From the NCBI GenBank assembly GCA_037178855.1, contig JASJZC010000007.1:6448001-6512000 (forward strand): a stretch of DNA of 64,000 nucleotides, read 5' to 3'. The stretch comes from Oscheius sp. JU75 (taxonomy: Eukaryota > Nematoda > Chromadorea > Rhabditida > Rhabditidae). A program made the position numbers and the translations under genes. This document shows, piece after piece, positions 31,664 through 42,474 of the stretch (the stretch's first letter is position 1; every line of letters starts with the position of its first letter). The notes beneath the pieces were generated by a model that saw nothing but the letters and a program-made list of their open reading frames with translations, ran no database searches and was not told the DNA's origin.

Positions 31664-34663
31664 TGCGCTCCTTTTCACCTCTATATGGGCTTCCAGCGGT
31701 ACTGGGCGGAGTTCTGAGAAGCCAGCCCCCTTTTCGGGTTGTACTCGACATTTAAGTGAGAAATTAAAACGAGAAGCTGAGATTAGAGTTATATTTTAGA
31801 CTGATCAAACAAGATGAAAAAGTAGGCCCGCCGTCAGCGTTCCAAAAATTGAAATAGCTTATCTCGGGCAGGAATTCTTGTGTCTACGTAAACTGCGGAA
31901 GTTTCTCAAGATAACATTATTTGATGGCCTCCCGTAAGGCTCGCTAGGAGCAGACCTTAAAGGTTCAGAAATGGCTAGAGTAGACAAGAAAAAGAGGAAG
32001 GACAACCCCGGAAATGGTTGGAAACACTAAACAAGCAAGATCGTTATGACATAAGCTTATCGGTCCGATTTCCAGGAGATTTCCATATTCGGCGGCTACG
32101 AAAAGGAGGTTAGCTGTAGTCTATAACTTAAAAGCGATTAGAATGACACAATATACAGAAAATTGGCGAGTCACCTTTCGTTGGAGAAAAGTGGAATTGG
32201 TGAGAAACAATGAAACGCGTTTTTTGTTTTGATAAACAAATAGATGCCGAAGAAGCTTCCCTCTAGAGTTCAAAGCAAACTAACTGCCCTGATATAAGGT
32301 ACAAGGGTGGTGTTTCTGCAAAACTAGCCCATGTAAGACAAAAAATTCAGGGTGATCGGGCGAGCGGAAAGGCTGGGACCGAAAGCGCCTTTGTAAGTTT
32401 GGAAGACGAGTACAAAGAAACACCCAGAAAAGACTCGGTTTTAAAAGAATATATTTCGTTTGTGGCCCCAAAATTTGATAATGCTAAAAAAAAAAACCTA
32501 TCGCCATATCATTTTTAAACCTTCAAAGACAAACAGAGCTCACAGAATACGCTTCCGATATACAGAGAAAACATGCTTTTTTAAAAAAGGGGAATTAATT
32601 TCGTCAACTGTGTGGAAGACTATTTCGTTTGTATAAAAAAAAGTGGTGTTCGGGCCGAATTAGCGGACAATGGACAGGCGGGCCCTTGCGTTTCCCAAAA
32701 AGTAGATATGGTGATAAATCATTGAAAAAAAGGAAAAAATAAACCATCATTTTCCAGCAAATACACTATGATTTGTAAAACTTTCCAAGCGGTGTCGAGC
32801 CCGTAAAAGCGCGCCCCTTGCAATACACCAATTTTAAGAGGCGAAGAACGGACAGACACTGATAGCGTTCAGAAGAATTGATATAGCTAGAATTACTTTT
32901 AGTGCACTAACATTCTGATGATTATAATGGAAATCACAACACACTACGTTCAATTACTTGCAAAGTAGGTTCATCTGCTTTTGACTTAGTGATATCTGTA
33001 TCTACTGCCGGAAAAGCATCACATCCGAATTCTTGGGAACTAATTGGTGAATGGAAGTTCAGTAGCGTTGTGTGGACGTCAAAAGGGAAATTGTGCTTCA
33101 AGACGCCGGGATCAAGTATCGAAAAACGCAAAGAGAGCATCTAAAAGGAATGTCTCTTTTGACTGTCGTGGCATCGCCGGATGTAAAGGATCTTTTCGGT
33201 GCCTGTGTGTCACATTTCGAAGAACAACTGTATGCTACTGATGCTTGCCTCAGAAGCTTAGAAACAAAGTCCTGTCTCCTTTAATATCTTTGCTTTTGCC
33301 ATGACACATTTGAAATGTCCTGAAATCTGGTGAAGCGTCACAGGAAGCACTGTAAATCGTAGTCAATCGTGACAATAACAAGAGAAATGTTAAAGATTAA
33401 TGACTGCAAAACCTTCAATTTTTAAGAGTTATAGTAGTCTCACGCTATCAACTTTTCCTTCGAATTATCAACAACGAACGAGTGGGCTGAACGCGAACGA
33501 GCTGAATCTATTTTTGAAAGGAATGAAATAGGGATGTAAGGGAGACAAAACGCTACAGCTACAGGTTTGATGGTAGACGTGAAGCAGAGGGTCTAACAAC
33601 TTTTATTGCGATTAGGATGGGTAAGCGCTCCATGTTCTAAAGAACATACGTGTTCTGAATCTTCGATTGTGAGAATTCTCATAGAGGGCTTGTGATGCGA
33701 ATGCATCTTGAAACTGGACTTTTAAAATGCCCTGGATTTTTTGAACGTACAAATATTTTCGTACTTCTCTTCTAGGTATCTATACATATACGAAACAATC
33801 TTTACTGTTGTGTTGGAAAGAGCCGACACACGTTACCGACCTTTCCTTTTTTATCGATTGATGTGGCACATTTAAGCTAGTCGAGGAAGCCAGTCTTGTA
33901 ACTTTACATTCATGCGAATGTTTTGCGATGAAGTCAAAAACTGTAGTTCGAAAAGGTAAGCGGACCGAAGCGTGTATAAAGTCCAGATGACGGTCAGAAC
34001 GCTTAAGTTTTATGCTTGCCTCATTCCAAACAGTAACTTTCCTTCTTGCAAAAGTCGATAAAGCTATAGGACAATCACAAATATGTAATAAATAGACAAC
34101 TCATATTATCAAATCCCACAGCTACGAAAAATTTGGAGTCAATAGGTAAGAAATTTTTTTTAAATATAATTTTTTCCAAAAAGATGACGATTTCTTCCTT
34201 ATCCGGCTATAAGCCTAGCAAGGGAAAGATACGGAAGTATGAGAATGTTGGAATAACGACGATTTGGATCTAAGACGCTAAGATGGCAGTGTAAGCGTGA
34301 AATATGATCGTTGTCAATGTAACTGATATCAAAGCAGGAAAGATGAGTTCGCCCACCAACAGGCTAAATCGAAAGCAGTTTCTTCGAGCTCCTTTTTAAG
34401 GTGACCACCTACGTAGAATCCAAGAACTGCCTGGGAAAGTGCTGGCGCGACTGAACTGGATGTTCCTTTTACTGCAGCTGCGTCAGCCGCTCCATCGTCA
34501 TTAGATCCCTCTCCTCCTCACATGGTCTTGAGCTATTTTTCCCGTTAAAACAATACTAGGCAAACAGAAAAGTCAGAGACACGCGACTGCGAAAGGAACT
34601 TTCCCCAAAAATAGTAACTATTCTTCTTTCAGAAAAAAAGAGAAATATTATGACAGTGATAAA

Positions 34664-34821
34664 TCTCACTACTACTAAAGTGCAATGGTGTCTGTCAGTC
34701 AGTGCATCACCACGTGAAAAAAAGCTGGCACGTCAAAAGTTTATTTGGATGGCAATTAAGAAACGAAAAGTGGCATGTCATGTCCTATCCAGAGTGTTCG
34801 AGTTTGATGTGAACTCAGTAA
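34664..34821 (+). repeat. Diverged 5' part of the same repeat family
   Basis: TCTCACTACTACTAAAGTGC then ATGGTGTCTGTC, CACCACG and GAAAAAA, matching the start of the next unit at 34822 with scattered differences. It lacks the 3' hairpin, so it looks like a truncated or nested copy. Confidence 0.6.
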
Positions 34822-35031
34822 TCTCTCTACTACTAAAGTGCAATGGTGTCCGTCCGTCTGTCCGTCCGTGCGTCACCACGAGAAAAAAACTGGCAAGTCA
34901 TGACATGTCAAGATCTAAGTTGACAAGTCAGCTTTAGGGGGGAAACTTGGGAACTTGGAGAAGCGGCGAAGTCGCCTGCTGCAAATGCTAAGTCAATACT
35001 AAGGGGCGGCGAAACCGTCGTAGACGGCTGG
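34822..35031 (+). mobile_element. Candidate non-autonomous Helitron-like element
   Basis: The unit begins TCTCTCTACTACTAAAG directly after an A and ends with the hairpin CCGTC-GTA-GACGG followed by CTGG and then a T. Helitrons characteristically start TC, end with a hairpin and CTRR, and sit between A and T; all of these are present in this 210-bp stretch. The gap between the hairpin and CTGG is shorter than usual (they abut), so the call is tentative. It has no coding capacity. A related fragment (AAAGCGCGATGGTGTCTGT) follows at about 35041. Confidence 0.45.
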
Positions 35032-35557
35032 TTAAACTATGAAAGCGCGATGGTGTCTGTGGTTGACTCTGTTTGTTTGTTCGAGACCACGAAACAGAAG
35101 CAAAACAAAAAGTTGTGAATTATCAACTAATTGAGGTGGACAATAACTCAGACAAGGGACAATGAATTCTGTCGCTCATGGAGAGAAACAGAGAGACAGC
35201 GAGACAGAACAGAGACAGAAGGGAGAAAGACAGAGTGAAGGAGAGAAAAATTGACTGAGACATTCATCTTTTACCAACGGTTTTTTTTTGCCTTGAAGGG
35301 CTTTTGAACTTTCAACTATTTTCAACCACCGACTCTTTCCCAAACTCAAGAAACAGCATTTACTTAAAAAAAGCACGAAAACAGATGACCAGGAGCGGCG
35401 TTGCCAGACAGCGGAGCCGGCTGGTAGAACTTTTAAAATGTGAGTTTGTACATTATGAGGCAATATAAAGACTAGAAATAATGCCGCAAAATCCCTGGCA
35501 TTTTAGGAAAATCACCAAACTTGTGAGGATAACTGTATTACAAAGGACGCATTTTGA

Positions 35558-37653
35558 TCAGAAACGGGAAGCATAATGGAAGCCAGTTGCTTGAATTTGG
35601 CCTAAGGAACGGGCAGATGCTCCAGGTGGGATGTCTTCTTCATCGTCTCCATCTTTCCGGACACGACGCCATTTTGCCCGCCGGTTTTGGAACCACGTCT
35701 TAACCTGCAATATGTTTTGTGTATACAGTCTGTATGATGCACTTGGAGAGGTTAATCTGGTATCGGATAACCAATTCACAAGTTCAACTAATCTGTCAAT
35801 TGTGTGTCATCGAGACTAGTCAAATAGAGTCCACCCCTCTCTATTACGTAATCACGCCTACTCCTTCTAGCTAAAAGCTTTCAGACACTTCAGAACCTCG
35901 CATCTCAATTTCACGGATTGAGACGCAATTGATTGAGACAGAAATTGTCCATAATTGCTTATTGACGGAAGAATACAAAACGAAGACTAAACATAGCACA
36001 CGTACTTCAGCTGACCCAGAAAAACTTTCTGATTAAGGTCATGGAAAAGAGAAAGAGAAGAAAACATACTTGGCGTTCACTGAGACTGAGGGATTTGGCC
36101 AGCTTTTTCCGTTCTTGGGGACTGAGATACTTGTGAGAGTCGAACTTGTGTTCCAGAGCATCTGTTTGTTCATTGGTGAATCTAAAGATTATGGTATGAC
36201 CCGATAATCACGACGAACCGAATCTGTCCTCCTTTTCTTTTGTGAGGTACCTTTTGCATATAGGGATACAGCCAAGAGAGGCGTGGATCCCACATACCAG
36301 CGATGGCTGGATTGGCGGCTGAAAAACAGCCCTGTTATCAGTTTGCGAATTGTGTGGTAGGCCAAAGCAACAAAGAATATAGCATTAAACCTCTTGAAAA
36401 TTTTACGAACTGAACCGGTCACAATATTTCGTCTTGATAGCTACGGAAAACGGAGAAGCGTTCTCGATTATAATGGTCTGTCACTCGTATGAATGAGAGA
36501 CCGATGCTTGTTGAGCGTATTAGCAGCGCTAATCTACCGTACGGGATGGACAACTTCTCTGTCTTTCGCGGCTTCTTTTAGCACATGTTTGTATGTAATT
36601 GAGATGTTTGTAGTTCATGAGGACACCGCCAATGTGCTTCTGTTTAGATACGCTACTGTCATTAAGTGCTTCGAGTTGTTCGATTACAGATATCAATGTG
36701 GCCACTTTATAGTGAGAGAAACGAAGGAAACCAAAGAGTAGTAGTGAAGATCAAGGGTACATCAGCACGAAGTGTAAGATGACATCGATAAACTTCAAAT
36801 CTTTTGGTCGGTCCTTCGCTACTCTCTTGCTCACGTAACATTCGGACTTGAACGATGTCAGGCTTAAAAAACGGGATGCACCAGGCTACTACAGTGGCTC
36901 ACATGACCATAAAGTCTAGAGAGCTGTTAGCCCAGTGACCGTTTTATCTAAATCGACAGTGTAAAGCAAACTATGCCTCTAATGAGATCTAATGAGATTA
37001 GTAGGATTAGGCTATTGTTTGTCTGGGAATGCTACTGTCAGTACATTGACCACTTAATTGCACCCTTGCTGTTTGCGGCAAATCCTTACGATAAACAGTG
37101 AAATGAGGTAAACTGAAAAGTATATCTTGTTTTCTAACGAATGGAACTGTGAGTTATTGGCTCCCACTGTTTACACCAGATATTTTCAAAAAATGACTTT
37201 GAATTTCAAATTTTCTATTGGCGCAAGCTGAACAATACCAGAAAGTCTCCAAGCTCGTGTGACTTACAGTTCAGCATTGCTACTGATGGAGGGACTGGTT
37301 GCTGAACTTGGGTTTGGGCTGCTTGTGCTTGAGCCATTTGGGCTGCCAATTGGGTGAAATTCATGTAGTTGACAGCATTGTACCATTGGGGAGACCCGTA
37401 AGGAGCATCTGAAAAACGGAAGTTACTCGATACAGGTTCAGTCCTACCACCAGGAGAAGACTGTTTTGGAGATTCTGTATTGGAGCATTCTGGAGATTCG
37501 GAAGAACATTCACTGTCGGATCTTTCTCTCTCATCCAGTTTCAAATCAGGCTTCTGAAGATGAGGCTTTAGTTGCATCGAAACAGTAACTAACCACATCT
37601 TTGTCACCTGTAGTCGCCGCTTGAAGAAGCATAGAAATAGAAAACTTTTCCAT
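35558..37653 (-). CDS. pha-2: Hhex-type homeobox transcription factor (PHA-2 like)
   Basis: Nuclear DNA-binding regulator. Six exons: 37594-37653, 37448-37553, 37268-37408, 36219-36318, 36070-36181 and 35558-35704, 221 residues. The homeodomain spans about residues 130-190: KRKGGQIRFTNEQTD, HKYLSPQERKKLAKSLSLSE and RQVKTWFQNRRAKWRRVRK. HKRKGGQ, KYLSPxERK and VKTWFQNRRAKWRR are typical of vertebrate Hhex. The N-terminus KFSISMLL resembles an eh1 (FxIxxLL) Groucho-binding motif. A Ser/Glu-rich stretch and a Gln-rich stretch (QMAQAQAAQTQVQQ) follow. The C-terminus after the homeodomain is short. In C. elegans the Hhex member pha-2 is needed for pharynx development; the symbol is given by analogy. 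The intron before the WDPRLSWLYPY exon is about 950 bp and may hold regulatory sites. Confidence 0.9.
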
Positions 37654-39391
37654 ATTAGGAGACCACCCGTACTGAGGTGGGGGGAGTGAGGTTTGTATTA
37701 TAGGTGGTTGCTTGTCAAATGGAGCTGTCTACAAGCAAATGGATGGGCGGAGCAGCTACGGTAGCTCGCTCGTTATTCGCGCTATACGCTTGAGCAAACT
37801 CAAAGTTAATTCTCGAGAAGTTGACAGATGACGAGGGTTTCTAACGTAATCGCACTCGTTATAATTAGTACATGCTCTTTCGAATGACCCAATTATGAAA
37901 GCTACTGAACTAATTCCACAGATGCATACAAGTTGCAGATCCAGAAGCTACATATGGTCGGTTTTTTGGAAGTGAAGCAGAATGTACTGAAGAAGTGAAA
38001 GCATAGCATATTTTTCTCAGCCATACTTTGTGTCTGGTGCAAAAACGTGCTCTTTTGGGAAAAGAATTCATACAGCGAGATATCTCTAGCTAACCGCTTA
38101 GTGCCGCTTCGAAAGTATACTGATACCTCAGGTCTAAAATTCACGTCTGGAGAAAACAAAGTGAAAAGATCACTTTTTTGGGCCCGACCCCATTATATCT
38201 TTCCTAGCACTTGATGTCAAAATTTGACATCAGTAGGTGTTCGATAAAACAGTTTTTTTGGTACTGCGCCCAACAGTATGATCATTATTACCCGTATCCT
38301 GTTAATGTCTTTTTCAATCAGTGGAAGCTTTTCCTCCTCCAATCGGCAGCCCACTTGATTGTGCCTGTGTTTGCGCGAACTGTCATGTTATGATGAAGGA
38401 GAATCGGAGCTCATCGACGAAATGAAGAGGGATTACGGTACCGAATGTATCGATGGCGCATCAATCCAATGCAAACAACTCTGCTCTTCTCCCCGTAAAA
38501 TTGGACTAACACTTCGTGAGAAAAAACTGGTGGTCGGAATGGCAGACAAAGAGCACTAACTCGGCAAATTCTCGTTTCTAGCGTCATGTTTTCGGAGATT
38601 CTTTAACTGCAGAGTCTAAAAACAGGAAATCGACACTTCAACATGTAGATATTGCTCGTCCCATTTTCAGCATGTACCCGTGAAACATTAGACTACCCTC
38701 AGTTTCTCTGAAGGGTATTAATAGCGACTTTCCTTAGACCTGGTCATGTCTATCCCGTGAAATGAGTTCAATATTAAGCAGATACACGTGAGCAAACTCT
38801 CTGTCAAGTATCATGTGTCCGGTTGTCAGCCAAATTGCTCCATTAGTGCGCATCCCGCGGAGTCTATGTCTACCGAAGTCGGATCGCGTTACCGTCTCCC
38901 TTATGTAATGCCAACTAGCAAATAAAGCAGCGATTCACAGTGGAGCTCCCCTGATTTGCACACATTCGGAAGTACGGTGCTGCTCACAATACCATCTATT
39001 CATTCAATGTCCAGCTCCGTTCGCCGCAAGCTTTGAAGCTGGGAAGAAAAGAGGGAAAGAAGTGCCTCTGTGTGCGATACTGTTAATCTTGACCCGTTAA
39101 AGAGGGTATCTTGTTGTGGGAGCTTGTCCGCGAGGTGTTTGCAATGAAAGAGAGCGGTCTCTTGTGGATAATCTCCGGCCATACAAGCTGAGTGTTTGTA
39201 CTATGCGATCTTCTTTTATCGGACCGCACGGACTAAAGACTGCTTCCTCTTAATTGAGAAGTTCCAAACGTTGAAAAGCCATGGTCTTGAACTCGAATGG
39301 TCTCATTTGAAAGTTTAAATGAGCTGTTAGGAAGTGTACATATAAGTTTTTATTAACACATGTACATTTAATGTACATCTTCTGAGATTCT
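37654..39391. other. Non-coding region between pha-2 and galectin genes
   Basis: Upstream region of the homeobox gene and 3' region of the galectin gene. No supported exon. TTTATT at 39348-39353 is a candidate galectin poly(A) signal on the minus strand, about 40 bp past the stop. Confidence 0.45.
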
Positions 39392-40152
39392 TCACCAGTA
39401 GGCATTGTAAGAGTGTCCGCCGTTGAAAACGGGAGCAACATATCCGTCGGTTCCGTATCCAATGTATCCTGCGTGTCCAAAGTCAACATGGTGGTGATGT
39501 CCCCAGCCTAGAATTGCCGATTGAATTTTAATCTCTAGGCAGTTTGCCACGTCCACATAAGATGAGACTATTTCATGAATACCTGTTGTTTGCCTATGCG
39601 ATTTTGTCACGTTTGATTACCACGAAAAAACAGACTCACTGTGACGAAAGTGGAACCCGTGGAACTTCACTTCCTTGATGTGAGCTCCTCCCTTAAGTCC
39701 AACAACCTGGACAGAAGCCATATCGTGACGGTGAGGGAAGTGTCCGATGGTGTGTCCGTTCAACTCGATGTCGTATCCGTGGTGACGGCAGTGGATCTGA
39801 ACCGGGAAAGTTTAAATGAATAGTGTCGAAGCTTACGTGGAGATGGAAGTGGTCTCCGGCGTGGAGAGGATTATGGTGCTTGACCTCCATACCCCAGGAG
39901 TGGCTGAAGGAGTTCATGACAATCTCGTGGGAGTGGTGGAAACGGAAGTCGATGTGAAGAACAATGTGAGGCCCAGAAAGAAGTTCGATGGTGAAGTTCT
40001 TGTGGTGTCCGTGCTCAACATGTCCGTGAATGTCGATCTTGGATCCATCATGGATCTGCTCGTTGAGAGCAATGACGCCAGGAACGGGCTGAATACAAGA
40101 ACTTTTCATTTGAAACTCTTTCGAAACGCACGGGGTTGTGAACAACGTGCAT
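39392..40152 (-). CDS. Histidine-rich galectin
   Basis: Beta-galactoside-binding lectin domain, 181 residues, four exons: 40132-40152, 39837-40088, 39640-39796 and 39392-39507. There is no signal peptide, as usual for galectins. The start MHVVHNP joins PVPGVIALNEQ, the usual galectin opening. Carbohydrate-site features: H in VLHIDFRF (family H-x-NPR, here with D-F for N-P), N in IVMNSF, W and E in SWGMEV, then NPLHAGDHFHLH and GYDIELNGHTIGHFPHR. About 37 of 181 residues are His, and the C-terminal extension beyond the lectin fold contains HSWGHHHH and is Gly/Tyr-rich. One carbohydrate recognition domain only. Sugar binding may be altered by the NP to DF change. A splice acceptor (CTAGCAG) sits one base before the ATG. 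Confidence 0.9.
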
Positions 40153-40199
40153 GCTGCTAGAATGGATCGAGGCGGCCTGTCAAATCGTGCCAATGTTTG

Positions 40200-40209
40200 C
40201 CTTATATGG
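40200..40209 (-). promoter_or_regulatory. CArG-like / TATA element upstream of galectin
   Basis: CCATATAAGG on the gene strand, about 50 bp upstream of the start codon. It fits both a TATA box (ATATAAG) and the CC(A/T)6GG consensus; from its position a TATA role is more likely. Confidence 0.4.
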
Positions 40210-40982
40210 TGAATACCTCAAGTTTAGAAAGGGCTGGCCCATTGCTGATAAGCACAGAAAAAACTGATCTCTTACGTGGCATTAGAATCCAACCGGTCAG
40301 GAGAGTGGTAGATGACTCAAAAGCCCACGCTTCCTGTCAAAATGAATGACATGAAGTGGCAGCACAGAGCCTAGTTTGCAGGCAGCTTACTCGCTGACAA
40401 AATGGGATCACAGTTACGCATTTTGAAGTACTTTGGAATAAAATGGGCTGCAATATTCTAATCCATCGGATCACAAGGTTCTTGACGCAGAGATTCCTAC
40501 TTTCGAGGAACGATTACATTGTAGCGATCTGAAGGCTTCGATTCGGGACTCCGCTTTTTAAAAGAAGTCTATCTCTCTTGCTAACTATTAACTATATTTT
40601 GCAAGGCTATCTAATCGAGTCATCAACTTTCTTTTAATATTGGAAAAAATCGGTGTCGCTTAACCTTAAACTTACACTTAGAGGCTTGTTTTGCTCACGG
40701 TTCTGCAGATAGAAAAAAACGATTCTTCACATCAGCATCTGTTGTTTACCTGGGGACCCAGACCCCGTGGATTGTGACCACGCACGCGGTACTTTGTTGC
40801 CCTTTGTCTCCGCGCCGTCTTAAGTCGTGTTATTGATTTATCGCGAATCTTACAGACTATACCTAGACGCTTTCCCATCTTATTCACCTCTTTGCCGGCT
40901 TCGTTTTTATTTGAGATTCGCAAATATTTCTCTGATTCACCCCCAAAAGGGCTATTGCTTTGCCAACAATGAACGTTTCAGA

Positions 40983-42173
40983 ATGTCGACCAAAGAGAAA
41001 TTAAAAGATGGGGCTAGACAGATCGCTGCCGGAGGATCAGCAGGTGAAAATAGTAGTATTTGAGTTTCAAATTTTTTTAAAGGTCTTGTCGAAGTTTGCA
41101 TTATGCATCCTCTGGATCTGATCAAAACCAGGCTCCAAATGGGTAATATGGACAAGGGAATGACCGATTGTGTCCTGAAAACGTATAGAGCAGAAGGTAT
41201 TGGTGGATTTTATAAAGTAAGCAGATATTTCAATCTCTCCGGAATCATTTTAAGGGTATATTACCTCCAATTCTTGCTGAAACTCCTAAAAGAGCCACAA
41301 AGTTCTTCACGTTTGAGCAATACAAGTCCGTTCTTAATCATCCAGACGTCAGTCCTGTCATCGTAAGTATCTTTTGATTCTTTCTACTCCTTTTTAGACC
41401 TTTTCCATGGCTGGAATGTGTTCTGGACTTACGGAAGCCGTCGTGATCTGTCCTTTCGAGGTTGTGAAGGTCCGCCTACAAGCAGAGCGAGGGGTTTCTA
41501 TCAAAGACGTGATATTATTTGATTATGTTCACAAAAGTATGTTTTCAAGCAAAAATCCACCGCTGCAATGGCTCGAGAGATAATTAAAGTCGAAGGAATG
41601 GGAACCAAAGGACTGTACAGAGGTTTGACAAATGAGAAGCAAGCCGAGTGCAAAAATTCTAGGAATAACTGCCACTCTTGGTCGACATGGGGCTTGGAAT
41701 ATGGTCTATTTTGGTCTCTATCACAATATGAAAGATTTCGTTCCCAGTGCTAAAGAGTCACCGAAGCAAAATCTGTTAGGAAGGATTGTTCTCGGTTTCA
41801 CAGCCGGTTCTCTTGCCTCATTGTTTAATATTCCATTCGACGTAGCAAAGAGTCGTATTCAGGGTAATTTTTGACATATTTTCAGCAAAATGTGATAGTT
41901 CAGGACCACAACTAAACGCCCCTGGTAGGAAATACAACGGAACCATTCAAACAATATCTCTGATCTACAAAGAAGAAGGGTCAGTCGCTATCCAAAGTGT
42001 TTCTTTATTTTGAATTCAGATTTGGCGCTTTATACAAAGGACTTCTACCAAAAGTTATGCGTCTTGGTCCAGGTAGGCCCTTATCAGTTCTTTGTTACAT
42101 ACGACATTCAGGTGGAGCTATCATGCTGATCGTATACGAGAATGTCTACGATTGGTTGAAGAAGAACATTTAG
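40983..42173 (+). CDS. Mitochondrial 2-oxodicarboxylate carrier (SLC25A21 type)
   Basis: Inner-membrane carrier of the SLC25 family that exchanges 2-oxoadipate for 2-oxoglutarate in lysine and tryptophan breakdown (family knowledge). Three SLC25 repeats are visible: HPLDLIKTRLQMG (PxD/E-x-x-K motif 1), CPFEVVKVRLQAER (motif 2) and IPFDVAKSRIQG (motif 3). TLGRHGAWNMVYFGLYHNMK, YKEEGFGALYKGLLPKVMRL and GPGGAIMLIVYE are close to the human oxodicarboxylate carrier, more so than to citrate or other carriers. About nine exons with introns of 36-50 nt. The ATG at 40983 lies one base after an acceptor (CGTTTCAG). Candidate poly(A) signal AATAAA at 42264-42269. Its 3' end is convergent with the sirtuin gene. 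Confidence 0.92.
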
Positions 42174-42263
42174 AAACGTAATGTAGTACAAACTCGCATT
42201 CCTAGGTGCCGATACGGTTATTTCCAGCTTCGCTGTGATCTTTTGTGCTTATCTGCCATAATG

Positions 42264-42269
42264 AATAAA
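42264..42269 (+). terminator. Poly(A) signal of the carrier gene
   Basis: AATAAA about 90 bp after the carrier stop codon. Confidence 0.6.
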
Positions 42270-42371
42270 TCATCCCGCACTATCCCTTATCAGTCAGCAC
42301 CTCCGTGTTAAGTGTTAAGCCAATGTTTGCCTTTTAGCTAAGGCTGAAAATGGAGTCAATGAAGTCAGAAC

Positions 42372-42377
42372 TTTATT
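42372..42377 (-). terminator. Poly(A) signal of the sirtuin gene
   Basis: AATAAA on the minus strand about 100 bp after the sirtuin stop. It faces the carrier signal, so the two 3' UTRs end about 100 bp apart. Confidence 0.6.
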
Positions 42378-42474
42378 ATGCCTTCTATATGACCAAAAAT
42401 ACCCCTTAAACAAGTGAGGAAGTGGCTACAGTAGAGATCCACAAAACGAGATGCGGTATTATGAGGATTCGGTG

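Larger units (their letters stand above)
31585..35557. other. Non-coding region with Helitron-like repeats
   Basis: Nearly 4 kb with no exon I can support. Open frames around 33.0-33.3 kb on both strands are short and unrelated to any family I know. The region is A+T-rich with simple runs and carries the repeat units described separately at 34.66-35.1 kb. Confidence 0.5.

Noticed and set aside
33044-33284. Overlapping small frames around 33.0-33.3 kb on both strands
   Set aside because: Short, no family signature, no consistent splice partners; treated as non-coding.
34650-34937. 95-codon plus-strand frame in the repeat region
   Set aside because: Made of the Helitron-like repeat units with low-complexity TCCG runs; not a gene.
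39693-40193. Single long frame covering the galectin with an upstream Arg/Ser-rich start
   Set aside because: Reads through introns at 39797-39836 and 40089-40131. The spliced model gives a normal galectin N-terminus and fold.
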